DNA of 10,680 nucleotides from the NCBI GenBank assembly GCA_035532735.1, contig DATKQM010000052.1, forward strand, positions 1-10,680, in the 5' to 3' direction. Origin of the DNA: Chersky-840 sp035532735. GTDB lineage: Bacteria; Actinomycetota; Acidimicrobiia; Acidimicrobiales; UBA8190. Below, in pieces: positions 1 through 6,894 of the stretch (position 1 is its first letter; the number at the start of each line of letters is the position of its first letter). A model generated the notes under the pieces. That model made no database searches. It was not told the origin of the DNA and saw only the letters and a list, made by a program, of their open reading frames with translations. A program made the position numbers and the translations under genes.

Positions 1-62
1 GCACCACACTCGAAGAACAGGAGGCGGCCTCTCGATCCCGACTGATCACCACCGGCCGCGGT

Positions 63-88
63 CGCCGGGGGCGTCCTTGCCCCCGGCG
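63..88. terminator. Perfect GC-rich stem-loop, possible terminator
   Basis: CGCCGGGGGC and GCCCCCGGCG form a perfect 10-bp stem around a 6-nt loop (GTCCTT). No T-run follows on either strand, so it is not a canonical intrinsic terminator. High-GC actinomycetes often have such U-less hairpins at gene ends. The gene it might terminate would lie to the left of the window. Confidence 0.45.
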
Positions 89-132
89 ATGGGCGGCATA
101 TCCCGTTGCTACTTGACAGGATGGGCGGCATA
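88..132. repeat. 13-bp direct repeat pair, 32-bp period
   Basis: GATGGGCGGCATA occurs at 88-100 and again at 120-132, separated by 19 bp that end in ACTTGACAG. Directly repeated motifs at this spacing are compatible with a protein-binding site array or with multiple terminal repeats of an insertion sequence. No transposase is visible on the left side, so the nature is undecided. Confidence 0.6.
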
Positions 133-430
133 ACACCCGGATTGGGATGTACATCCGACGGCGCCGTCAAACAGCCTCGCTCCGGCTGCGATTTAGCCGG
201 GCCATCCGGGATCACTCGCGGTTGCGATTATGGGCGAAGTGGCCCCGGAAGGAGGTTGGTCCGTCGGGTGCGTCCGACCGGTCCGAGGCAGTGTGAGGAA
301 CCGATCGGTACCCCCGAATATGCGTGGCTCCGACGATGGAAGGATTCCTGCCAGACGTCGACCGGTACCGGCACGTACCGGACGAGCCAAAGTCGGACCT
401 GGACAAGCCGGCAGCGGGGCCGCGCCCGGG

Positions 431-436
431 TAGCTT
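431..436 (+). promoter_or_regulatory. Candidate -10 box of a leaderless promoter for the HAD gene
   Basis: TAGCTT fits the actinobacterial TANNNT -10 pattern and ends 6 nt before the ATG at 443, the usual distance from -10 to transcription start. No Shine-Dalgarno sequence precedes this ATG. Together these suggest a leaderless transcript beginning at or next to the start codon. A TGGACA lies at 400-405, but its spacing (25 nt) is too long for a standard -35. Confidence 0.4.
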
Positions 437-442
437 CTCGGT

Positions 443-1627
443 ATGGCTCCCATGAACGACGCTCCCGCCGCCGTGCTCCTCGACGCCGGCGGCGTGTTCG
501 TCCTTCCCGACCCCGAGCGGATCCTTGGGGCCTTCACCCGGGCCGAGTGCTCCGTCCCCCGGAAGGTGCTGGCCGACGCGCACTACCGGGCCGCGGCGAG
601 GTTCGGCACCCACCTCGACGTCGAGGCGAACTGGACCGAGGCGTGGCTCGACTACCTCCAGACGTATGTCGACGAGTGCGGCGTGCCGCAGGACCGACGA
701 GACGAGGCCCATCGCCACCTCGACAGCGAGTTCGCCGATGCGGCGCTGTGGGTCGAACCGGTGCCGGGCAGCCGCGAAGGACTCCAGGCCCTCGCCGACA
801 CCGGGGTCCGGCTCGGCATCGTCTCGAACGCCGACGGCATGATGGGCCCGCGCCTCGCCCAACTCGAGTTGTGCCAGGTGGGTCCCGGCATCGGCGTGGA
901 CATCGAGTGCGTCGTCGACTCGGGCAACGTCGGCGTCATGAAGCCCGATCCCCGGATCTTCGAGGCGGCCCTCGACCTCCTCGGCCTCGACGCGGACCAG
1001 GTCTGGTATGTGGGTGACATGCCTGCCATCGACGTCGTCGGCGCCCGCCGGGCCGGGATCCGACCGTTTCTCATGGATCCACTCGGTCTCCACCTCGACG
1101 CGAGTTACGAACGGATCCCGTCCTTGGCGGCGCTCGCCGAGCTGATCGCGACGTCGTCCTACGACGAGAAGTTCTCACTCGCTTCGGCCCGACACGCCGC
1201 GGACGAGGGCCGGCTGGCCGAGTGGGTGGTCGACTTCCTCGCCAGCCCGGGGAGTAGCAACCCTGCGCTGGCCGCTGCCCTCGGGTTCAGCGGTGCAACC
1301 TACCTCGGTCCGATCCGATTCGCGCTCGATCGCCTCACGCCCATGGCCGGTCCCGAAGGGGTCGAGGTGGTCGTCGCCGTCGCCGAGGAAGTCTGGGAGT
1401 CCGACGTCGAGGCCATGGAGCGCAGTATCGAGCAAGGGTGGCACCCCCCGCCGCTGCTGGTGTCACATCACGACGGCAAGTACTTCCTCGAGGACGGGAA
1501 CCACCGTTACGAGACAATGCGCCGAACGGGCGCCACCCACGCCTGGACAATCCTTCTATTCGCCGACGAGATGGAGCGAGACCGGTTCCTGAAGGAGCAC
1601 GGAAGCCTTGCGACCCGGGGCCAGTGA
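443..1627 (+). CDS. HAD-family hydrolase fused to a ParB-like domain
   Basis: The 394-residue protein has two parts. Residues 8-235 form a HAD-superfamily hydrolase: motif I LLDAGGVF with nucleophile Asp14, motif II Ser128 (IVSN), motif III Lys167 (MKPDP) and motif IV GDMPAID with Asp192 and Asp197. The second Asp of motif I (position 16, the usual general acid/base) is Gly, as in some HAD proteins with DLGG/DFGG-type motifs, so phosphatase activity is uncertain. Residues 240-390 are a separate domain with a ParB-like core: PPPLLV, then DGKYFLEDGNHRYETMRR around 344-361. In ParB-type enzymes this region binds or hydrolyses nucleotide. A domain of this kind is, from memory, usually a stand-alone protein. 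ATG 443 is chosen because of the -10 box just upstream and the absence of a Shine-Dalgarno; ATG 452 is a possible alternative. Substrate unknown; cytoplasmic. Confidence 0.85.
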   Translation: MAPMNDAPAAVLLDAGGVFVLPDPERILGAFTRAECSVPRKVLADAHYRAAARFGTHLDVEANWTEAWLDYLQTYVDECGVPQDRRDEAHRHLDSEFADAALWVEPVPGSREGLQALADTGVRLGIVSNADGMMGPRLAQLELCQVGPGIGVDIECVVDSGNVGVMKPDPRIFEAALDLLGLDADQVWYVGDMPAIDVVGARRAGIRPFLMDPLGLHLDASYERIPSLAALAELIATSSYDEKFSLASARHAADEGRLAEWVVDFLASPGSSNPALAAALGFSGATYLGPIRFALDRLTPMAGPEGVEVVVAVAEEVWESDVEAMERSIEQGWHPPPLLVSHHDGKYFLEDGNHRYETMRRTGATHAWTILLFADEMERDRFLKEHGSLATRGQ

Positions 1628-1673
1628 TCAGCGGGAACGCCGGGACCTAAGGATCCATGATCTGGCGCGGCGG

Positions 1674-1716
1674 TCGGAAATCCGAAGGGCGTGGGTCGAC
1701 GGGTCGCCCGCCTTCG
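1674..1716. terminator. Imperfect stem-loops 3' of the HAD gene
   Basis: A short hairpin TCGGA-AA-TCCGA (1674-1685) overlaps the left arm of an imperfect stem pairing CGAA plus GGGCG (1683-1691) with CGCCC plus TTCG (1705-1716). It lies about 50 nt after the stop codon of the HAD gene and between two convergent genes, where a shared terminator would be expected. There is no T-run. Confidence 0.25.
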
Positions 1717-1854
1717 AGGTACGCGATTCGGGGGAACACCTCCCCGGACGCTCCGCCGCTCCGTGTCGTGAATATCGAGCAGTTGCGATTTTGGCGGCTC
1801 AAGCGCAGGATCGGCACTTCCAGAATGGTGGCGACGGACCTCGCTAGTCGGTCG

Positions 1855-2190
1855 TCACCCAGCCTGTGCGAGGGCTTCAAAGTTCTCGTAGAGCCTCGGC
1901 TCACTCAGACGTTCCCGCGCCTGTCGCGCTGCCGGTCCCACTCGACCCCAAGCACCATCGACCCACCAGAGATCCTCTACGAGTGCCTTGTCGAGGATCC
2001 CGTGCTTGACGAGGGTGGCGACGGTCTCACCGAAAGTCAACATCTTCCTCACCGATTCATTATCTGTTGATACCGATTCGGGGTCGAAGCCGTCGGCAAA
2101 TAGCGCATGTGTTGCTTCATCAAGACCCATCTCTGTTCCCCAGCGAACGATCTGGAGTACAAGACCGGCGTCTTCGTAGTTGGCGACCAT
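1855..2190 (-). CDS. Small DUF4760-like protein
   Basis: This 111-residue soluble protein begins MVANYEDAGLVLQIVR and ends RLYENFEALAQAG. Its layout resembles, from memory, the DUF4760-type group of small helical proteins in actinobacteria: an N-terminal N-Y/W-EDA-L-L motif, a central LVKHGILD helix, a Trp-rich LWWVDGAW stretch, and a C-terminal YENFEALA. The function of that group is unknown. The start is well supported by GGAGG seven bases upstream (2198-2202). There are no signal peptide or membrane segments. It converges with the HAD gene and is separated by 285 bp from the IS30 transposase upstream, so it appears to be transcribed alone. The family call is tentative; that it is a real gene is fairly secure. 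Confidence 0.7.
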   Translation of the reverse strand: MVANYEDAGLVLQIVRWGTEMGLDEATHALFADGFDPESVSTDNESVRKMLTFGETVATLVKHGILDKALVEDLWWVDGAWGRVGPAARQARERLSEPRLYENFEALAQAG

Positions 2191-2197
2191 CCTTCAT

Positions 2198-2202
2198 CCT
2201 CC
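2198..2202 (-). promoter_or_regulatory. Ribosome binding site of the DUF4760-like gene
   Basis: GGAGG on the minus strand, seven bases before the ATG at 2190. It decides this start codon. Confidence 0.7.
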
Positions 2203-2419
2203 TTCTCGGCCAGTCTGCGCTGAGATCCATTGACCGTCCCAGCTGACACCCCTCGCCGTGAGGCTGCACCCTACTCAGGCTTCGTATCGGCGACGAGAAA
2301 GGTCAACTCGCTGCCAGGTCTGTTCGCGACACGGGGCGAGAGCCCACTCGATGTGAGCAGTTATCCCTCTGAGCCGTCGTTATCGACCGGGAAGCTATCG
2401 ACCCAGATCGCACTCACAC

Positions 2420-2468
2420 GGCACGTCCCGCCCGGGCCAGGTGGATGCATGATGCGTACGGGATCCCC
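2420..2468 (+). repeat. Dispersed repeat, copy A
   Basis: This is one of four related copies. The left arm GGCACGTCCCGCCCGGGCC is followed by AGGTGGATGCATGATG and CGTACGGGATCCCC. It shares the CCGCCCGG arm, the ATGATGCGTA core and GGGATCCCC with the copy at 9792-9852. It starts 8 bp beyond the stop codon of the IS30 transposase and reads away from it. A weak right arm (GCGGG, 2470-2474) could pair with CCCGC in the left arm. Confidence 0.75.
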
Positions 2469-2475
2469 TGCGGGC

Positions 2476-3627
2476 TCAACCGACCGACGCAACAGCCTCG
2501 GCGAACTCCTGAGATGGTGACATACCTCCGAGGGTTCGTCGAGGGCGCCCGTTGAGCTCTCGGGCGACAGCGTTGAGATGCGCCTGTGAATGGCCCGAGA
2601 GTTCGGTCCCCTTGGGGAAGTACTGACGCAACAGCCCGTTGGTGTTCTCATTGGAACCGCGTTGCCAGGGACTCTTCGGATCGCAGAAGTAGATCTGGAC
2701 ACCGGTGTCGACCGTGAAGCGGGCGTGCTCGTGCATCTCGGGCCCTTGGTCCCACGTGATCGATCGCCGCAGCTCGGTCGGGAGCTTGACGATGGTCTTG
2801 GTCAGCGCCTTGCAGACTGCTGCACTCCCGTGACCGTCAGGGAGGCGCATGAGCATGACGTAGCGAGTTGAGCGCTCCACCAGGGTGCCGATGGCGCGCT
2901 GGCCGGTGCCCACGATGAGATCGCCCTCCCAGTGGCCGGGCACCGCCCGGTCTTCGACCTCGGCGGGACGCTCGGAGATCATGACCATGTCGCGGATCTT
3001 GCCCTGGCCGGTGGCCTGGCGCTTTCCCTGGGGGCGACGCTGGGCCCGGCCCTGGCGCAGGCAGCGGAAGAGCTCTTGGCGCAGGGCCCCTCGGCCCTGG
3101 ACGAACAGCGACATGTAGATGGTCTCGTGGCTCACCCGCATCTCCAGATCGTGGGGGAACGCGTCGGGCAACCAATCAGCGATCTGCTGAGGTGACCAGC
3201 GTTCCTTCAGTCTGGCCTCCACCACACGGCGGAGTTTCGGACACCGAGCCAACTTGGCCGGCCGAGGGCGCCGAGCGCGCCGGCGGCCCGACGCCTCGGC
3301 CTCACAGGCCCGGTAACGATGTCGGCCCCCGTTGACCGACACCTCTCGAGAGATCGTCGACGGTGCTCGGCCCAGTCCCGCCGCCACCTGTCGCATTGAC
3401 AGCCCGGTGGCGAGCCCTCGAGAGATCTCCTCTCGTCCCGCCAATGACATCCTGGCGTCGGACCACACGGTCGGAGCGAGCGGACGAATGCCGCCGGTCT
3501 TCTGGATCAGGCCGTGAACTCCGCCTTGGGACCGGCCGACGGAACGGGCGATCGACCGCATCGACTCGCCGGCCTCAAACCGGTCCCATACCTCGGACTG
3601 CTCCGCAGCAGAGAAACGTATTTGCAT
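2476..3627 (-). mobile_element. IS30-family transposase, apparently intact
   Basis: The 383-residue protein is full length for the family. Helix-turn-helix regions lie at about residues 15-40 (MRSIARSVGRSQGGVHGLI) and 75-95 (LSMRQVAAGLGRAPSTISRE). The DDE catalytic domain follows, with Asp236 in GHWEGDLIVG, Asp293 in TWDQGPEM and Glu327 in PWQRGSNENTNGLLR. The signature ending FPKGT and the C-terminal NGRPRRTLGGMSP are typical of IS30. The start is supported by GGAGGT five bases upstream (3633-3638). No stop or frameshift interrupts it, so it may be active. I could not identify terminal inverted repeats with confidence, so element boundaries are not given. Repeat copy A lies just beyond its 3' end. 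Confidence 0.93.
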
Positions 3628-3632
3628 CCCAC

Positions 3633-3638
3633 ACCTCC
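3633..3638 (-). promoter_or_regulatory. Ribosome binding site of the IS30 transposase
   Basis: GGAGGT on the minus strand, five bases before the ATG at 3627, a near-perfect Shine-Dalgarno. Just upstream, at 3647-3660, is the near-palindrome ACAGCTTGAGCTGT, which might be part of the element's end or its operator. Confidence 0.6.
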
Positions 3639-3838
3639 AGATCGGCGACAGCTTGAGCTGTTCGCCTCACTGGTGCGTGGATGGCTTGAGACCGCCCCGA
3701 ATACCGTGCGACCTACCAGCGATTACTTTCGGTTCACGACCCCGACCGACTCCGACACACGTATCGACGGCTGGAAGAATGGCTGTAATGGAGGGCTCAA
3801 GCGAAACTCCGACGACATGCGTTTCGAAGAGAGGACCC

Positions 3839-3976
3839 ATGGGATTGCTCCCTGACCTGAAGTCGCTGGAGAAGATCATCGCCGATCGGCTCCAGGAGAC
3901 AAACGACCGCCTCGACGAAGTCATTCGGCTGCTGACCATCTTGGTTGGCGAACCCGAGCCCGGCGAACAGCGATGA
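3839..3976 (+). CDS. 45-residue small helical protein, function unknown
   Basis: The reading frame starts at an ATG preceded by AGAGGA (3830-3835), three bases before the start codon. The peptide is short and well organised: MGLLPDLKSLEKIIADRL, then QETNDRLDEVIRLLTILV, then a charged tail GEPEPGEQR. Leu/Ile spacing gives a likely single amphipathic or coiled-coil helix (about residues 8-36), as in oligomerisation tails or small protein partners. Composition is not the Arg/Pro-rich kind seen in shadow frames here, which supports real coding. It lies alone between the IS30 transposase (divergent) and the MFS gene (convergent). The roughly 210 bp before it hold no other gene. I do not recognise a family. 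Confidence 0.5.
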   Translation: MGLLPDLKSLEKIIADRLQETNDRLDEVIRLLTILVGEPEPGEQR

Positions 3977-4073
3977 CCAGCGAAACCACGGACTAGATCT
4001 CGTGAGCCTCCCATGCTGACCCTGGTTCCCGCTCGGGCCCGATTGTCACGGCGCAGACCGCTCGGTACGCATT

Positions 4074-5342
4074 TCACCTCAGGGGTGTGAACATGGCCCT
4101 TGCCCGGGGTCGATCGGGGGGCGCGACCAAGATCCACAGGGCGAAGAGACCCGCCACAGTTCCCGAGACGAGCAGCGGAACGACGCCGGTGCCGTGCCAC
4201 ATGAGCCCAGCCCACACCCCGGCGACCACGACGGCCATGCCCGTCAGCCCCTGGTAGATCCCTTGCGCTCGCCCTTGAAGGGCGGGGCCGACGAGCGATG
4301 ACACCCACGCCTTGCCGACCCCATCGGTACACGCCGCGAACATGCCGTAGGCGCACAAGATGATCCATGCCAAGGCTGTGCTCCTGGTCAACCCTAGGCC
4401 GATGTACCCCAGGGAGAAGAAGGCGAGCCCGACCGCGTAGATCCGCGCACGCGACAGATGGTCGCTCAGCGCCCCGGCGGGGTAGCTGCACAGCGCGTAG
4501 ACGACGTTGTACGTCGCATAGGCAAGGATCGTCATGGCCACGGAGAACCCGATGGCGTGTAGTCGGAGCAACAACAGCGCGTCCGGGAAGTTCACCAGGC
4601 TGAAGACGGTGAGGATGGCCGCCACCCGTCGGAACGTCGGAGGGAGCGGGGCCTGAGCAGCCGCGTCTGGTCGGGTCAAGTGGTTCTTGGCCGCTTCACC
4701 GGAGAGCATCCTGACGCGGTCATGCCGTGGGTCGCGTACGAACGCCACCAACCCGACGCTCAAAAGGGCAGGGATGACAGCGATCCACAACAGGGGGCGG
4801 ATCCGGTGGTCGAGTAGCTCGTAGGCGGCGAGCCCGATGAGTGGTCCTGCCACTGCCCCCGAGGTGTCCATTGCTCGGTGGAAACCGAATGCCCTTCCTC
4901 GCTGAGCCGCCAGGACTCCGTCTGCGATGAGCGCGTCGCGCGGTGCCCCTCGTACGCCCTTGCCGAGCCGGTCGACGCAGCGGGCAACGAGCACCGTGGG
5001 CCACGCCATGGCCAATGCGATGAGTAGTTTGCCCACCGCGGCCAGGCCGTAGCCGTTGGCGATCAGGGGCCTGCGGCCCAGGCGGTCCGCCGCCCGACCG
5101 GCGAACGGCGAGACGATCGCACTAATCCCGTCCGCCAGGCCCTCGATGGTCCCGAGGACAGTCGCCGGGGCGCCGAGGACGGCGGTGATGAAGATCGGGA
5201 GGATCGGGTAGAGCAGCTCGCTCGCCGTGTCCTGGAGGAACGAGACGACGGACAGGAGGACGAGGTTGCGAGTCAACCACGCTCGTGGGGCGGGCGAATC
5301 GCCGGAGGGTTCGGGTGACTCGGTCCCCGGCGGCTCGGCCAT
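4074..5342 (-). CDS. MFS transporter, 12 transmembrane type
   Basis: The 422-residue membrane protein has a hydrophilic N-terminus of about 25 residues rich in Pro, Ser and Glu, then regularly spaced hydrophobic segments from about residue 26 to 407. The loop after the second helix carries the major facilitator motif A as GRAADRLGRRP (82-92). A second conserved loop, DRLGKGVRGAPRDALIAD (124-141), resembles a group of uncharacterised MFS permeases whose loop reads RLGKG-R-APRDAL. A longer cytoplasmic linker at about 203-237 separates the two halves. The substrate cannot be told; efflux of a small molecule is a reasonable guess. No good Shine-Dalgarno precedes ATG 5342, but no other in-frame start precedes the first helix. 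The gene converges with the small ORF at 3839-3976. Confidence 0.9.
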   Translation of the reverse strand: MAEPPGTESPEPSGDSPAPRAWLTRNLVLLSVVSFLQDTASELLYPILPIFITAVLGAPATVLGTIEGLADGISAIVSPFAGRAADRLGRRPLIANGYGLAAVGKLLIALAMAWPTVLVARCVDRLGKGVRGAPRDALIADGVLAAQRGRAFGFHRAMDTSGAVAGPLIGLAAYELLDHRIRPLLWIAVIPALLSVGLVAFVRDPRHDRVRMLSGEAAKNHLTRPDAAAQAPLPPTFRRVAAILTVFSLVNFPDALLLLRLHAIGFSVAMTILAYATYNVVYALCSYPAGALSDHLSRARIYAVGLAFFSLGYIGLGLTRSTALAWIILCAYGMFAACTDGVGKAWVSSLVGPALQGRAQGIYQGLTGMAVVVAGVWAGLMWHGTGVVPLLVSGTVAGLFALWILVAPPDRPRARAMFTPLR

Positions 5343-5350
5343 GGGGCCAG

Positions 5351-5388
5351 CCTGGCATCTCAGAGCGGGGCAGGCGAGTGTCGCCAGG
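5351..5388. promoter_or_regulatory. Inverted repeats in the MFS upstream region
   Basis: CCTGGC (5351-5356) and GCCAGG (5383-5388) are inverted copies 26 bp apart, and GGCGA-GTG-TCGCC (5373-5385) is a short hairpin inside. They begin 9 bp upstream of the MFS start codon and could be an operator. The evidence is symmetry alone. Confidence 0.2.
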
Positions 5389-5458
5389 TCGAGTGTCCGG
5401 GATCACTCAGGCCCGCGAATACTGCTCGGGTCACCGCGGGACGAAGGCGAGAAGGGCC

Positions 5459-5510
5459 TACACGTTGCGCCCGGTCCAGGTGGGATACATGACGCGCACG
5501 GGATCCCCGA
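5459..5510 (+). repeat. Dispersed repeat, copy B
   Basis: The left arm TACACGTTGCGCCCGGTCC is followed by AGGTGGGATACATGACGCG and CACGGGATCCCCGA. Compared with copies A and C it has one extra G and several transitions. The right arm seen in the copy at 9792-9852 is not recognisable; GTATGAAATTCCT follows instead. It lies 77 bp beyond the stop codon of the IS110 transposase and on the promoter side of the MFS gene. Confidence 0.7.
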
Positions 5511-5586
5511 GTATGAAATTCCTAACCTCGTCAAGTGGGCGTAGCCTGGCGCCGAGCGGGCCAACGTGGGGCGCCTCTGGTGACCC

Positions 5587-6894
5587 CTATCTCGTTGGCT
5601 CGCTCACTGCGTCCGGGACGCGTGAACGTCGGCGAGCTTCGGGTGGAATCACGTAGCGATCGGCGATGATCGCCCGGGCCTCGACAGGTGTGACCGGTGT
5701 TCCGTCGATGTCTCGCACCACGTAGTGCCGACCTGATCGCATGCAGGCGGCGATTCTGGTGACGAGTGTCGTCGCCACGTGACACATGGCGGCGTAGTGG
5801 TGGAGTCGGCGCTCGACGATCAGGCGGTGGTATTTGGCGGCGAGCTGCGGATCGTGATGGCGGGCGAGGTCGGCGGCGAAGAAGAGATCTCGCCGGAGCC
5901 CAGGGTCTCCTTGCTTGGTGATCCCAGGACGGGTCTCGACCAGTCCGGACTGGTTCACGCCCGGGACGATGCCGGTGAAGGACCTGATCCCGGCCAGGTT
6001 GGCGAAGCGGTTCACGTCTCCGAGGCGACCGATGATGCCCGCAGAGAGCACGGGGCCAACTCCAGGTGCCGAGCGGACGATGCCCTTAGGGTCGGCGGCG
6101 TCATAGAGCTCGGCGATCCGGGCATCGAGCCGGGCGATCTCGACCTCAAGTTGCCCGATGATCCGGGTCTCCTGAGCGAGGTCCCAGGCCAGCTCGTCGA
6201 AGTCGAGGCCGCCGCCCTTCTACAGCTCGATGGCCTCATTCGCGGCATGGAGGAGCCCGGCCGCGTAGTCGGCGCCGAAGTGCCCACCGCTCGTCCGTCT
6301 GACCAGGTCGGTGAGGCGGGAAATGCCCAGTCGGCGAAGGGATTTCGGGCTCCCATATCGCTCGAGGATGACAGCGACCGTCTTCGTGTCCCGGGTTCCG
6401 AGCGCCTCGTTGTAGGCCGGCCCCAACAGGTCCAACATGGAATCGATGCGCTGGTGACAAGCGTGGCGCTCGGCCACCATTCGCACGCGACGACGCACCG
6501 CCCTTCTGAGCGGATCGGCGGGGCCGAGACCGGCCACCTCGATCAGCCCTTCGGGATGCAGAAGCGGCACCCGGGAGAGGACGAAGGAGTCCAAGCGGTC
6601 GTTCTTCGTGTGCTTCTTGTAGTACCTCCGCAGATCCGAAGACCGTTCCGGCGCCACCATCCCCACCTTGGCCCCGGTGGCCCGAAAATGAGCGGCGACG
6701 ACCACCCACGCATTGCGGGTGGGTTCGATCACCACGGTCAGCTCCGAAGCCGGTCCCGCCGCTTCACTCAGCGCGGCCAAGTCTGGAGGGTGGCTCTGAA
6801 ACCGCCGGCGCGACCAGATCACGTCACCCTGGTCGTTGGTCAAGGTAGCGACGTGCGCGGCGCGCACAGCCAGATCGATCCCCAGTGTGCTCAT
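5587..6894 (-). pseudogene. IS110-family transposase interrupted by one in-frame TAG
   Basis: The frame from ATG 6894 spans 436 codons and is open except for a TAG at codon 225 (6220-6222). The N-terminal RuvC-like domain carries the DEDD residues Asp7 (GIDLA), Glu57 (VVIEPTR), Asp99 and Asp102 (KNDRLDSF). After the TAG the same frame continues with KGGGLDFDELAWDLAQ, a helical linker, then the C-terminal domain APGVGPVLSAGIIGRLGD and GIVPGVNQSG with the expected catalytic Ser316. The start is supported by GAGGAGG just upstream; an upstream ATG at 6960 in frame would add 22 atypical residues. The stop separates the DEDD domain from the serine domain, so a truncated product would be inactive. 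A one-base change of a Trp, Tyr or Gln codon would explain it. No other lesion is seen, so the damage looks recent or could be a sequencing error. Confidence 0.9.

Larger units (their letters stand above)
1..442. other. Intergenic region without a convincing gene
   Basis: No reading frame here has recognisable protein content. The open frames crossing it run antisense to, or out of frame with, the HAD gene and are low-complexity Arg/Pro-rich. What can be seen is a perfect stem-loop (63-88), a 13-bp direct repeat (88-100 and 120-132) with a consensus-like TTGACA between the copies, and several short palindromes: ACCGATCGGT at 300-309, CCGGTACCGG at 362-371, and GTACCGG repeated at 365-371 and 375-381. 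These could be regulatory sites for the gene at 443 or the end of an element lying to the left. The sequence does not decide. Confidence 0.5.

Noticed and set aside
106..1017. 303-codon open frame on the plus strand
   Set aside because: It overlaps the HAD gene in another frame, is Arg/Pro/Gly-rich low complexity, and shows no domain. A shadow caused by high GC.
212..1093. 293-codon open frame on the minus strand over the HAD gene
   Set aside because: Antisense shadow of the GC-rich HAD coding frame; no family signature and no ribosome binding site.
1651..1666. GGATCCATGAT as a fifth repeat copy
   Set aside because: Only 11 bases match the copy at 9792-9852, and neither the arm nor the GGGATCCCC part is present.
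2380..3700. Terminal inverted repeats of the IS30 element
   Set aside because: The best partial match (AAGCT-TCG-C near 2394 and the complement near 3645) has too many mismatches to fix the ends.
3973..3996. Seven-codon ORF (MTSETTD) overlapping the stop of the small ORF
   Set aside because: Too short and no supporting signal; the ATGA overlap alone is not enough.
3667..4491. 274-codon open frame on the minus strand across the small ORF and the MFS end
   Set aside because: Runs in another frame of the MFS gene with low-complexity Arg/Gly sequence; the MFS frame has the real membrane segments.
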